Source: Duganella lactea (GTDB lineage Bacteria > Pseudomonadota > Gammaproteobacteria > Burkholderiales > Burkholderiaceae_D). From it: a stretch of 64,000 nt of DNA. Below are positions 1-8,564 of this stretch, piece after piece; the stretch's first letter is position 1, and the number at the start of each line of letters is the position of its first letter. Both the position numbers and the translations under genes were made by a program. The DNA is taken from NCBI RefSeq assembly GCF_009857505.1, contig NZ_WWCP01000031.1, positions 1-64,000 on the forward strand. Reading direction: 5' to 3'. The notes under the pieces are model-generated. The model saw only the letters and a program-made list of their open reading frames with translations. It made no database searches and was not told the origin of the DNA.

Positions 1-126
1 ATTGGAAGATGCCACAGCGGACTTGGAAGCTGGCGGCCAATCAATTTGCCATCATGTTTGGCGAACGCTTCACGAACGCGATTAACTAAAAACCGGCCCC
101 GCACACACAGAATTTCTTACACGTCC
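1..126 (+). mobile_element. Right end of an IS256-family insertion sequence
   Basis: The window opens inside the last codons of a transposase and continues into a sequence at 101-126 (ACACACAGAATTTCTTACAC core) that resembles the terminal inverted repeats of IS256-family (mutator) elements. The left end lies outside the window, so element length, integrity and target duplication cannot be judged. It sits at the edge of an AT-richer accessory segment that reaches the broken dnaE2. Confidence 0.6.
3..89 (+). CDS. IS256-family transposase, C-terminal end (partial)
   Basis: Only the last 28 residues are present, reading from the window edge to a TAA stop. The stretch MPQRTWKLAANQFAIMFGER matches the characteristic C-terminus of IS256/mutator-type transposases, where a W-x-x-A/V-x-NQ-x-AI-x-F-x-x-R pattern follows the catalytic core. 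The catalytic DDE residues lie outside the window. Inverted-repeat-like sequence about 12 bases downstream supports the call. Whether the full gene is intact is unknown. Confidence 0.6.
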   Translation, partial: WKMPQRTWKLAANQFAIMFGERFTNAIN

Positions 127-406
127 GACCCTTGATATTTCCCAACGCCAAGGCGCCCCTCAAAACCCTACAGTTCAACCGCAAAATTTATAGCGACGTT
201 TCGTCTAAAGCATAGAGCTCTGCGCATACCCGATGAATTCGTCGTGCTCGGTTCGGTGAGCATCCCATCGCCGGACACCGTCCGGCCGCTCACGATAGTC
301 GCACGTCGTCAGGAACAGTCGACGCTTCGCTCTTGCCCTCCCGAGGTTAATACGGGTGGGGGTTTGTCATTTATCATTCCCACAAAAACGAGCAGGAGCG
401 CAATCC
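127..406. other. Accessory intergenic stretch, no gene recognised
   Basis: Between the insertion sequence end and the EexN-like gene I see no convincing coding region. Short open frames here lack a ribosome binding site and any recognisable protein pattern. Base composition is closer to the following accessory genes than to the GC-rich chromosome further right. Confidence 0.4.
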
Positions 407-727
407 TCAATGTTGCCGGAGAGCCTTAGCTGCCTCCCGCAATTGTTTCTGCCTCTCACCGATTATCTGGAGAGACCTCGCCGTTTTGGCGTTGTTGCAA
501 TTGACGCCCTCCAGACTATCCTGCCACTCTTGCTGCTGTCGGGCGTCTAACCTACTTAGCTCACCTCGCTCGTATTCCATACATTTTTCCGCCACTGATT
601 TAGCTGAGTCGGGGTACTTTGAGTAGAAGTCGAGTGACTGCACCGTAACGTCGCCGCCGACCTTCTTTTGGCAAGCATTTAACGCGACGATCGAAATTAG
701 AATCAAAACCATCTTACCGATATTCAT
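407..727 (-). CDS. EexN-like entry-exclusion family lipoprotein
   Basis: The 106-residue product starts with a lipoprotein signal peptide, lipobox LNAC with the acceptor cysteine at residue 19, so it should be anchored in a membrane facing the periplasm. The mature part has the short EexN-like layout: V-x-x-x-D-F-Y near the N-terminus, a central K-C-M-x-x-E, and a late C-N-N-A. EexN-type proteins block uptake of a second copy of a related conjugative element. Its neighbours, an insertion sequence end and an XRE regulator, fit the accessory part of an integrative conjugative element or plasmid. No other conjugation genes are visible, so it could be a relic. The family call rests on pattern only. 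Confidence 0.55.
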   Translation of the reverse strand: MNIGKMVLILISIVALNACQKKVGGDVTVQSLDFYSKYPDSAKSVAEKCMEYERGELSRLDARQQQEWQDSLEGVNCNNAKTARSLQIIGERQKQLREAAKALRQH

Positions 728-854
728 CTATCAATCCACCAGATGTTGGGAAATGCGGAATATACCGGGAGAATTTCAAAATGTCACTTATAGTTTTCAA
801 AAAGTTCCTCATGGTTGGTGGACTGTCAACGAGGTCGGAACGATCCTTGACTGT

Positions 855-1136
855 ATGGAACAGCTCAATGAATCGTCGACCCCGCGTGAGATCTTTGCAA
901 GAAATTTGCGTCTTGTACGGCGACTTAAGGACATCTCCCAGGAACAATTGGCTCTGGATGCCAACCTGAGTCGAACATATGTCAGCGAAGTTGAGCGAGC
1001 AGGAAGGAATATCTCCATCGATAACATGGGCCACCTTGCAAATGCGCTTGGAGTGGAGCTCAAGGACCTCCTTGACGCCAACATGCTATACGGAGTCCCC
1101 CCGGCGGCAAGGCAGTCACCAAGAGGCTCGACCTAA
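855..1136 (+). CDS. XRE-family helix-turn-helix transcriptional regulator
   Basis: A 93-residue protein made almost entirely of one Cro/C1-type HTH domain (about residues 12-72): FARNLRLVRRLKDISQEQLA, then LSRTYVSEVERAGRNISIDN, then LANALGVELKDLL. The recognition helix lies around SRTYVSEVE. The frame is open upstream to 753, but the extra residues do not resemble the family, so I chose the internal ATG. Small single-domain XRE proteins of this kind typically repress genes of mobile elements or restriction systems. The target is unknown; the nearest partner gene is the divergent EexN-like lipoprotein. The gene lies in AT-richer DNA than the chromosome beyond 1.4 kb, consistent with transfer. 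Confidence 0.75.
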   Translation: MEQLNESSTPREIFARNLRLVRRLKDISQEQLALDANLSRTYVSEVERAGRNISIDNMGHLANALGVELKDLLDANMLYGVPPAARQSPRGST

Positions 1137-1341
1137 TCGTCTAGTCCTGAGCTCAAGCCGTCTTTGAGAAAATATCCCAAATTACTCAGCTCTTTCCAGC
1201 TCACGCTCCCCATAACGGCTATCCGGTTCGCTAGGGCAAGTCCGGGTCACGGAAACATTGCACTACCTCCTGCTCAGACAGCAAAGATCAATGCACTTAA
1301 ATTGCTTTATAGAAATACACCAAGCCTCGTCACAAAAACGT

Positions 1342-2769
1342 TCATGAACAGTTCAATCTAAGTAATCCTTCTCCTATAGAGGATATACAAGCGAAAGGTG
1401 AACAAAACGGGTCAACATTCACCCCAAGCGCGCGGCCGCTGTCGCGCAACGCGCTTTTGGGTCGATAGCTGATGACCACGGCGGCCAGCGCGGCGCGGTC
1501 GTGGCCGTATTTTTTGTAGATGTACTGAATCACCTCCTCGCGCCGCTGGTGCTCGAAGTCGACGTCGATGTCGGGCGGCTCGTTGCGTTCGCGGGAAATG
1601 AAACGGCCGGTCAGCATGTTGCTGCGCTCCGGATCGACCTCGGTCACGCCGAGGCAATAGCACACCACCGAGTTGGCCGCCGATCCTCGGCCCTGACACA
1701 GAATCCCGCTCAAACGCGCGAAGCTGACAATATCGTACACGGTGAGGAAATACGGTTCGTATTGCAGATCCGCGATCAGCACCAGTTCAGTCTCGATTTG
1801 CTTGCGCACCTTGGCCGATGCGCCGCCCGGCCAACGGCGCAAGACGCCCCGCTCCACTTCCTGCCGCAGATAACTGGCCGCCGTGTGACCGGGAGGAATC
1901 AACTCCTGCGGATACTGATACGTCAATTCCGTCAGGTTGAAGGTGCACTGTTCGGCGATCTTCAACGTTTCGGCCAGCGCGGCTGGGGGATACAAATTGG
2001 CCAGTTGCATGCGCGGCCGCAGATGCTGCTCGGCGTTCTGCGCCAGCGCATAGCCGCATTCGCTGACCGGCTTGCCGACGCGCACCGCCGTCAGCGTATC
2101 CTGCAAGGGCTTGCGCGAACGCACGTGCATGCACACATGCCCCACCGCCACCACCGCCATCCGATGCTGCGACGCCACCTCCGCGATACTGAGCCGATGC
2201 GCCTCATCGAAGGAGCGCAGCAGCAGATTCAGCCCCATCCAGGTTCGGCCGGGAAACGTCGCCGCCATCCAGGCCGCCTGGGCGTGCAACTGATCGACAT
2301 CGGCGGGACGATACGCGGGATAATCCGGCACCAGTATCAGCCGGCAATCCGGCAATCCCTTCAGATGCGCAAACTCTTCCGGCGGCGCCGCCAGATCGTC
2401 CGGCGTCAACCGATAACTCCCCTTGGCCACGCGATGACGGCCTATCGTGATCAGTTCACACAGATTGCCGTAGCCATTTTTGTTGGTCGCCAGCGCGACA
2501 AAAGACAAGAATGGCGTGCCATCCGGATTGGACAGCCGGAAATAGCTGCCGATAATCAACGGCAAGCCCAACTCGTTGGCGGCGGCGTGAGCGCGCACTA
2601 CGCCGGCCAGTGAGCATTCATCGGTGATCGCCAGCGCCCCGTACTCCAGTTGCCGGGCGCGGGCCACCAGCTCTTCGGCGCGCGAGGCGCCGTGGAGAAA
2701 TGAGAAATTGGACAAGCAGAACAGCTCGGCATAAGCCGGCAGTCCCGCAACGGGCGTAGGAGAGCTCAT
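1342..2769 (-). pseudogene. dnaE2: Error-prone DNA polymerase DnaE2, truncated 5' fragment
   Basis: The product resembles the N-terminal 45 percent or so of DnaE2 (the family is usually about 1,050 residues). The PHP domain begins at residue 12 (YAELFCLSNFSFLHGASRAE) and the start of the polymerase core follows, including GRGSAANS and PDIDVDFEHQRREEV, which carries two of the catalytic aspartates. Family resemblance stops at the segment YRPKSALRDSGRALGV; a junk tail of about 25 residues runs to the stop. The third catalytic aspartate, fingers and beta-binding parts are absent, so polymerase activity is not expected. The break falls at the edge of the accessory segment. The start ATG lies 7 bases after a LexA box. 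An intact imuA-imuB pair lies about 18 kb away. Confidence 0.85.
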
Positions 2770-2774
2770 AGGAA

Positions 2775-2794
2775 TACTGTATATTTGTACAGTA
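2775..2794 (-). promoter_or_regulatory. LexA (SOS) box of dnaE2
   Basis: TACTGTATATTTGTACAGTA contains CTGT-N8-ACAG in perfect consensus spacing, with seven-base arms (TACTGTA/TACAGTA) that are exact inverted repeats. It is almost the same as the box upstream of imuA. It ends only 5 bases from the dnaE2 ATG, so LexA would cover the transcription start. This leaves little room for a leader or Shine-Dalgarno sequence. Confidence 0.9.
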
Positions 2795-2907
2795 TACCAC
2801 ACCCACTTTCCGCAAGGACTCAAGGTGCGTCATCCTTTGACTTCGATAGATAATGACCATACTCGATGATTGCCCCTCGATGTAGATCAGCTTCCAAAAG
2901 GGAAAAC

Positions 2908-3687
2908 ATGCAGGTACAGGAACTTCTTTGCTTTGGCGTTGCGCGGGGCGTGGGCAATGCGGCATTGGTGGTGCGGAGCGACCATTCCAGCGCGGAGCAG
3001 CGCCAGCTGTTTGCCAGAGAACGTGGCAAGCCGGCTTGTGTGTTTATCGACCACGCGGCGGATGGCGGCATCGTGCTGGATTATTTTTATCCGCATAAGC
3101 GCAGCCCGCTTTGCCTGCATGCCACGCTGGCGGCGGCGCGTGTGTTGTTATCGGATGCGCAGTCGCATCTGCAAGTACGCACCGCCATGCACGATCAGCC
3201 GTTGACGCTGATTCTGCGGAATGGCGAAGTCTTCATCCAGTTGTCGCCACAGGCGGCCCCGGAGGTTGCCATTCCTGATGCGTTGCCGGCGCAGTTGCTG
3301 GCAACTCCCGATATCCAGCTCCGCTCGCCGCCGGTGATCGCTTCGGTCGGCAGCCCGAAGCTGCTGCTGGAGGTGGCGGACCGCGCCACGCTGCACGCCC
3401 TTACACCCGATCTGCGGCGCATTGCCGACTGGGGCAAGCGGCATGGCGTCAGCGGCTGTTACGTCTGGTGCCGCCGCGACGATGGCGCTTTCGAAGGCCG
3501 TAACCTCAACCATCTGGAGCCGGCCGCGGAAGACGGCGCCACCGGCGTGGCGGCGGGCGCACTCACCATCCACCTGCAAACCGGAATCACTTTATTTCAA
3601 GGCGCCAACGTCGGCACCCCATGCAAACTGCGCACCGAACGCCACGGCGCAAGTATTTTGATTGGCGGCCAAGCCGAATTTGCGTAG
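2908..3687 (+). CDS. PhzF-family protein (phenazine-biosynthesis-like epimerase/isomerase fold)
   Basis: A 259-residue protein of the PhzF/DapF-like double hot-dog fold. Recognisable features are the opening that runs into a G-x-G-N-A-A-L-V segment, the central F-x-P-x-x-R-x-P-L-C-x-H-A-T-L-A pattern (FYPHKRSPLCLHATLAAA), and the C-terminal P-C-K-L turn followed by ILIGG. PhzF proteins isomerise or epimerise small acids, but most members have no known substrate. I chose the internal ATG because AAAAGGGAAAAC lies just upstream and the extra upstream residues look unrelated. The gene stands alone between dnaE2 and the TonB receptor. A perfect 12-base palindrome covers its stop codon. Confidence 0.75.
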   Translation: MQVQELLCFGVARGVGNAALVVRSDHSSAEQRQLFARERGKPACVFIDHAADGGIVLDYFYPHKRSPLCLHATLAAARVLLSDAQSHLQVRTAMHDQPLTLILRNGEVFIQLSPQAAPEVAIPDALPAQLLATPDIQLRSPPVIASVGSPKLLLEVADRATLHALTPDLRRIADWGKRHGVSGCYVWCRRDDGAFEGRNLNHLEPAAEDGATGVAAGALTIHLQTGITLFQGANVGTPCKLRTERHGASILIGGQAEFA

Positions 3688-3694
3688 TACTACG
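3683..3694. repeat. 12-bp perfect palindrome over the PhzF-like stop codon
   Basis: CGTAGTACTACG reads identically on both strands and contains the TAG stop of the PhzF-like gene. No T-run follows, so it is a poor terminator. It could be a small operator or chance. Confidence 0.35.
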
Positions 3695-3717
3695 TAAAGG
3701 AAACACCATAGTGGCGC

Positions 3718-3814
3718 AGATATACAACAAAAAATAGTGTCTCCATGAAAAATTGCTATCAAAGCACTTAGTTGTATATCTAATTTGCATAGAATTAAAT
3801 TTTTCATGGGAGAC
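3718..3814 (+). promoter_or_regulatory. Interleaved inverted repeats in the leader of the TonB-dependent receptor
   Basis: Two inverted repeats interlock in the order A-B-A'-B'. A is AGATATACAAC (3718-3728) with exact partner GTTGTATATCT (3771-3781). B is GTCTCCATGAAAAATT (3739-3754) with partner at 3798-3814, which matches apart from one extra G. B' holds the GGGAGA Shine-Dalgarno of the GTG start at 3819. In RNA the two stems could form together only as a pseudoknot; as DNA they could be nested operators. Pairing B with B' would hide the ribosome binding site. Confidence 0.55.
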
Positions 3815-3818
3815 GACT

Positions 3819-6200
3819 GTGCTCAAAACAAAACCTCTACACAAAGCCGTCCTGATCAGCCTCTACGGTGCCAGCGCACTGGCCGCGATGCCAGCCACCA
3901 CTTACGCGCAAGCCGACATGCAATCGGTCAGCGTGATAGGCTCGCGCCGCGCCACCAGCTCGGCCACCGACACTGTGGTGCCGGTCGATATCATTCCCAT
4001 GACCAAGGCCGGCGAATCGGGCGGCCAGTTCGACCTGGCGCAGACGCTGACCTACATTTCACCATCGTTCAACTCGACCCGCCAGACCGGCTCCGACGGC
4101 GCCGACCTGGTCGACTCCGCCGCGCTGCGCGGCCTGGGCTCGGACCAAACGCTGGTGCTGGTCAACGGCAAGCGCCGCCACACCACCGCGCTGGTCAACC
4201 TGTTCGGCGCGCGCAACCGCGGCAACACCGGCACCGACATGAACGCGATCCCGATGCTGGCCATCAAGGACGTGCAAATCCTGCGCGACGGCGCCGCCGC
4301 CCAGTACGGCTCGGACGCGATCGCCGGCGTGATGGACATCGGCCTGAAAAAATCCAAAGGCTGCGAAGCGGTCACCGGCTACAGCCAGTACAGCGAGGGC
4401 GACGGCAAGAACTGGCTGGCATCGGCCTACTGCGGTTTCGACATCGGCAACAACGGCGTGCTGGCGATCACCGGCGAGTATCTGGACCGTGGCCGTTCCA
4501 ACCGCGCCGAGCCCGACAACCCGCGCACCATCGGCGACAGCAAGACCGAGAACCAGACCATCTACCTGAACGGCGAACTGCCGACCACGGGCACCGGCCG
4601 CCTGTACTTCACCGCCGGCGCGCAGAAGCGCGACGCCTCGTCCGGCGCCTGGGCGCGTGGCGGCATCGGCAGCGACGACATCCCGTCGCGCAACTCGGCG
4701 GCGATGTATCCGAACGGTTTCGTGCCGTTCATCAACGCCCGCATCGACGACTACTACGCCATCCTCGGCCACCGCAACCAGCTCGGCGCGTGGAATATGG
4801 ACCTGTCGCAGACCTACGGCAAGAACAAGATGATCTACGACATCAGCAACACGCTGAACGCGTCGATCGCCAACCAGGACTTGCTGGCCGGCGGCAAGGG
4901 CATCAGCCCGAGCAGCTTCAACGCCGGCGGCTTCGCGTTTGAACAGCTGACCACCAACCTCGACTTCAACCGCTACTTCGAGGGCGTCGCCGGCAACGGC
5001 CTGAACGTGGCCTTCGGCGGCGAATACCGTCACGAGAACTACAAGATCTACGCCGGCGAACCGGGCTCTTACATCGACGCCGATGGCGTCGGCGTCGGCG
5101 GCGCCGCCGGCAGCCAGGGCTTCCCCGGCTTCCAGCCGGCCGACCGGGTCGACGCCAACCGCCACAGCGTGGCCGTCTACCTCGACCTGGAAGCGGACCT
5201 GACCGACAGCGTGAAAGCGCAGGGCGCGGTGCGCCACGAGAAGTACAGCGACTTCGGCTCGACCACCACCGGCAAGCTGGCCGGCAGCTGGCGCGTGGCG
5301 CCGAGCGTGCTGCTGCGCGGTTCGGCCTCGACCGGCTTCCGCGCGCCGTCGCTGCAGCAGATGTATTTCTCGTCGACTTTTACCGACTTCATCGGCGGCG
5401 TGCCGACCGACGTGGTGCTGGCGCCCAACAACAGCGCCGTCACCAACCTGGCCGGCATTCCCAAGCTGAAAGAGGAAAAATCGACCAGCTACACGCTGGG
5501 CACGACCTGGACGCCGACGCCGGCGCTGTCGGTCACCGCCGACCTGTACCAGATCAAGATCAAGGACCGCATCGTGCTGTCGGGCCGTTTCGACGACACC
5601 AACTATCCGGACCTGGCGAGCAAGCTGGCGACGCTGGGCGTGGGCCAGGCGCAGTTCTTCGTCAACTCGGTCGACACCCGGACCCGTGGCCTGGACCTGA
5701 CCGCCTCGCACAAGACGACCTTCGGCGCCGACAAGCTGAACACCTTCCTGGCGCTGAACGTCAGCAAGACCGAGGTGACCGGCATCCACGCGCCGGCCTC
5801 GCTGCGGGGCTTTGAGGATGTGCTGCTGTCGGAGAAGGAACGGCTGTACATCGAGCAAGGCGCGCCGCGCTCGAAGGCGACGCTGGGCTTCGACTACACC
5901 CACAACGCCTGGAACACCGATCTCAAGATCATTCGCTTCGGTCCGCAAACGCTGGGCACCTACAGCGGCACCGCCGCCGGCGTTGCCAACCAGCACTATG
6001 ACGCGAAAACCTCGGCCGATCTGGCGTTCACCTACAGCATCAACAAGAATATGAAGTTCTCATTTGGCGGCAACAATATCTTCAACGTCAAGCCAACCAC
6101 GCAGAACCCGGATGAGACCGACAACGGCTTCAAATACGAGTCGGTGCAATTCGGCCTGAACGGTGCGTCGTACTTTGGCCGTCTCTACGTGAAGTTCTGA
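3819..6200 (+). CDS. TonB-dependent outer-membrane receptor
   Basis: A 793-residue outer-membrane receptor with signal peptide (cleavage near TYAQA, about residue 32), a plug domain (about residues 40-170, with TLVLVNGKRRH and VQILRDGAAAQYGSDAIAGV) and a long beta-barrel ending in aromatic FGRLYVKF, the usual terminal beta-signal. The barrel contains GFRAPSLQQMYFSS, typical of these receptors. They import scarce ligands such as siderophores, sugars or cobalamin using TonB energy; nothing here fixes the ligand. I chose GTG because GGGAGA lies 5 bases upstream and the signal peptide starts there. No ExbBD or transporter is adjacent. Its leader carries two interlocking inverted repeats, suggesting translational or transcriptional control. 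Confidence 0.88.
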   Translation: MLKTKPLHKAVLISLYGASALAAMPATTYAQADMQSVSVIGSRRATSSATDTVVPVDIIPMTKAGESGGQFDLAQTLTYISPSFNSTRQTGSDGADLVDSAALRGLGSDQTLVLVNGKRRHTTALVNLFGARNRGNTGTDMNAIPMLAIKDVQILRDGAAAQYGSDAIAGVMDIGLKKSKGCEAVTGYSQYSEGDGKNWLASAYCGFDIGNNGVLAITGEYLDRGRSNRAEPDNPRTIGDSKTENQTIYLNGELPTTGTGRLYFTAGAQKRDASSGAWARGGIGSDDIPSRNSAAMYPNGFVPFINARIDDYYAILGHRNQLGAWNMDLSQTYGKNKMIYDISNTLNASIANQDLLAGGKGISPSSFNAGGFAFEQLTTNLDFNRYFEGVAGNGLNVAFGGEYRHENYKIYAGEPGSYIDADGVGVGGAAGSQGFPGFQPADRVDANRHSVAVYLDLEADLTDSVKAQGAVRHEKYSDFGSTTTGKLAGSWRVAPSVLLRGSASTGFRAPSLQQMYFSSTFTDFIGGVPTDVVLAPNNSAVTNLAGIPKLKEEKSTSYTLGTTWTPTPALSVTADLYQIKIKDRIVLSGRFDDTNYPDLASKLATLGVGQAQFFVNSVDTRTRGLDLTASHKTTFGADKLNTFLALNVSKTEVTGIHAPASLRGFEDVLLSEKERLYIEQGAPRSKATLGFDYTHNAWNTDLKIIRFGPQTLGTYSGTAAGVANQHYDAKTSADLAFTYSINKNMKFSFGGNNIFNVKPTTQNPDETDNGFKYESVQFGLNGASYFGRLYVKF

Positions 6201-6218
6201 GCGCAATCAATCGCGCTC
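6199..6218 (+). terminator. Weak stem-loop after the TonB receptor
   Basis: GAGCGC and GCGCTC form a 6-bp stem around an 8-base loop immediately at the receptor stop. There is no proper T-run, so termination would be weak. Confidence 0.3.
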
Positions 6219-6237
6219 GTTTGACGGGTGCGATGAC

Positions 6238-6266
6238 GAGAGATGTAACGTTTTCTTACATCTCTC
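6238..6266. promoter_or_regulatory. Perfect 11-bp inverted repeat upstream of the DUF2844 gene
   Basis: GAGAGATGTAA and TTACATCTCTC are exact partners separated by 7 bases. There is no T-run, so an operator (dyad TGTAA-N7-TTACA) or a leader hairpin is more likely than a terminator. It lies 65 bases before the DUF2844 start. Confidence 0.5.
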
Positions 6267-6330
6267 TAACCCCATTCCACGCCACGGCGTTCTACACTGC
6301 ATTGTCATTATTTTCGGCAATGGAGTCCTT

Positions 6331-6816
6331 ATGCGCCGTGCATTCTCGCTGTTGCTGTTGCTGTCACTGCTGCAAGGCGCGCTCGCCTGGGCGGCGCTGG
6401 GCAGCGCCCCTTCGGATTTCGGCAGTCCGGCGACGCAAACACGGATGGCCGCGCGCAGTCTGGCGGCGGCCAGCGCCACGAGTACAACAACAACCGCCCC
6501 GGCCGCCGTCTACACCGTCAGCCAATCCACGCTCGACGGCGGCACCATCGTGCGCGAGTACATGAACGCCAACAACATCGTCTTCGCCGTCAGCTGGAAA
6601 GGTCCGACACTGCCCGACCTGCGCACCCTGCTCGGCGATAAATTCGCCGTCATGACCAGCAACGCCGCCAAACGCCCCAAGGCCGGTCACTCGCAACTGG
6701 CGGTCGACCAGGCCGACGTGGTGATCGTTTCCAACGGGCACATGCGCGCCTATGCCGGCCAGGCCTGGATCCCCAGCGCGCTGCCGGCCGGCTTCGACAC
6801 CTCGACCATCGAATAA
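6331..6816 (+). CDS. DUF2844 domain-containing exported protein
   Basis: A 161-residue protein with a clear Sec signal peptide (residues 1-21, ending GALAWA). The mature part matches the DUF2844 pattern I recall: Y-T-V-x-x-S-x-L-x-x-G-T-x-V-R-E-Y-M, then NIVFAVSWKGPTLPDLRTLL and a C-terminal RAYAGQAWIPSALP. The function is unknown. The gene ends 12 bases before the DUF3443 lipoprotein, and the two families commonly lie together in Burkholderiales, so they probably act on the same process in the periplasm or outer membrane. An inverted repeat upstream may be the operator of this two-gene unit. Confidence 0.8.
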   Translation: MRRAFSLLLLLSLLQGALAWAALGSAPSDFGSPATQTRMAARSLAAASATSTTTTAPAAVYTVSQSTLDGGTIVREYMNANNIVFAVSWKGPTLPDLRTLLGDKFAVMTSNAAKRPKAGHSQLAVDQADVVIVSNGHMRAYAGQAWIPSALPAGFDTSTIE

Positions 6817-6828
6817 CGGAAAACCTGC

Positions 6829-8547
6829 ATGAAATACGCCCATCTGGCCACAGCCTTGCTGTGCCTGACGCTGGCGGCCTGCGGCGGAGGCGGCAGCGGC
6901 GCGTCCTCCTCCAGCGCCAACGCCGGCACCAGCGCCGCCACCACCGCCCCCGCCTCGGTGGTCAGCATCAGCGCCACGCCCACCGCCACCACCAGCGGCC
7001 AGGTCGTGACGCTGAGCTGGAACGTCAGCAACGCCACCACCAGCGCCTGCAGCGCCTCCGGCGCGTGGCGCGGCAGCGTTGCCACCAGCGGCACGCGGAG
7101 CGTCACGGCGGGCGCCGCCGGCACCGCCGCCTACACCCTCACCTGTGGCGACGTCAGCAACACCGCAACCGTCGCCGTGGCCACGCCACCACCGTCGCCC
7201 AGCGTCAGCCTGACGCTGGCGCCGGCCAGCATCAGCAGCGCGCAATCCAGCGTGCTGAGCTGGTCGTCGGCCAACGCCACCAGCTGCACCGCCAGCGGCG
7301 CCTGGAGCGGTAGCAAGGCCACCGCCGGCGCGGTGACCATCGTGCCGAACGCGACCGGCAGCTTCACCTACAGCCTGACCTGCAACGGCGACGGCGGCAC
7401 CGCCACCGGCAGCGCCGCGCTGAGCGTCACCGCGCCGCTCAGCAACAGCACCGCGATCACGGTCGACAGCGGCCCGAGCGGCGTCAGCGGCGTGATCAAT
7501 GTGCCGTATGTCAGCGTCACCGTGTGCCGTCCCGGCACCACGGTCTGCCAGACCATCGACCATGTGCTGCTCGACACCGGCTCCTACGGCCTGCGCCTGC
7601 TGGCCAGCCAGATGAGCCCGACACTGGCGCTGCCGGCCGTGAGCACCGCCTCCGGCGACGACGCCGGCACCTGCGGCAAGTTCATCAGCGGCTACACCTG
7701 GGGCGCGGTGCGCCAGGCCGACGTCCGCATGGCTGATGAGCTGGGGTCCGCGATCTCGATCCAGGTGATCGGCGACAGCGGCGCCAGCTACACCAGCACG
7801 CCCTCGGCGTGCAGCAGCGCCGGCGCCAACCTCGGCACGCTGGCGGCCCTCGGCGCCAAGGGCATCCTCGGCGTCGGCCTGTTCCGGCAGGACTGCGGCG
7901 CGGCCTGCGTCAACAGCGCCAACAACGGCGTCTACTATGAATGCGCCAGTGGCGCCTGCGCCGCCAGCACCATGCCGCTGGCCCGGCAAATCAGCAACCC
8001 GGTGGCCTCGTTCGCCACCAACAACAACGGCCTGATGATCACCCTGCCGAGCGTGGACGCCGCCGGCCTGACGGCGGTCAGCGGCACGCTGGTGTTCGGC
8101 GTCAACACGCAAGACAACAACCGCATCGGCGGCGAAACCATCTTCCAGACCGACGGCGGCGGCGACTTCATGACCACCTACAAGGGCAAGACCTACAGCG
8201 CCAGCTTCATCGACAGCGGCACCAACAGCTACACCTTCACCGACAGCACCATCCGCCAGTGCTCCGGCGGCGACTTCTACTGCCCGGCGACGACCTTGTC
8301 GCTGAGCGCCACCAACACCGCCGCCGACGGCAGCGCCAGTGGCAACGTCAACTTCAACATCGTCAACCTGGTCGGCCTGCCGTCCACCATCACGGCGGCC
8401 CAGATCGGCAGCACGGTCAGCGGCGGCAGCGCGTCCTCCAGCGGTTCGTTCGCCTGGGGCCTGCCGTTCTTCTTCGGCCGCCGCGTGTTCGTCGTCATGG
8501 AAAACCAGACCGTCGCCGGCAAGACCGGCCCCTACTGGGCGTACTGA
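6829..8547 (+). CDS. DUF3443 family lipoprotein with two Ig-like repeats and pepsin-like motifs
   Basis: A 572-residue lipoprotein (lipobox LAAC, cysteine 18). Residues about 40-120 and 125-200 are two related Ig-like repeats, each with an L-S-W core and A-S-G-A-W-x-G-S. The C-terminal part is the DUF3443 region. It holds VLLDTGSYGLRLL (Asp249) and, 213 residues later, SFIDSGTNSYTF (Asp462). This pair resembles the two D-T/S-G-S/T catalytic loops of pepsin-type aspartic proteases, so a surface aspartic protease is possible; this is inference from motifs only. The gene follows DUF2844 closely and probably shares its transcript. GC is very high, with many Ala, Ser and Thr codons. Confidence 0.82.
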   Translation: MKYAHLATALLCLTLAACGGGGSGASSSSANAGTSAATTAPASVVSISATPTATTSGQVVTLSWNVSNATTSACSASGAWRGSVATSGTRSVTAGAAGTAAYTLTCGDVSNTATVAVATPPPSPSVSLTLAPASISSAQSSVLSWSSANATSCTASGAWSGSKATAGAVTIVPNATGSFTYSLTCNGDGGTATGSAALSVTAPLSNSTAITVDSGPSGVSGVINVPYVSVTVCRPGTTVCQTIDHVLLDTGSYGLRLLASQMSPTLALPAVSTASGDDAGTCGKFISGYTWGAVRQADVRMADELGSAISIQVIGDSGASYTSTPSACSSAGANLGTLAALGAKGILGVGLFRQDCGAACVNSANNGVYYECASGACAASTMPLARQISNPVASFATNNNGLMITLPSVDAAGLTAVSGTLVFGVNTQDNNRIGGETIFQTDGGGDFMTTYKGKTYSASFIDSGTNSYTFTDSTIRQCSGGDFYCPATTLSLSATNTAADGSASGNVNFNIVNLVGLPSTITAAQIGSTVSGGSASSSGSFAWGLPFFFGRRVFVVMENQTVAGKTGPYWAY

Positions 8548-8564
8548 TGCGGGACTCATGCGCA

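Noticed and set aside
244..429. 61-codon open frame in the accessory segment
   Set aside because: No ribosome binding site or recognisable product, and it overlaps the end of the EexN-like gene.
1164..1361. 65-codon open frame between the XRE gene and dnaE2
   Set aside because: No ribosome site and no recognisable family; it probably only spans the insertion boundary.
4059..5996. 645-codon open frame on the minus strand
   Set aside because: It is antisense to the TonB receptor; its Val/Gly/Arg/Ala-rich product has no family pattern and arises from high GC at third codon positions.
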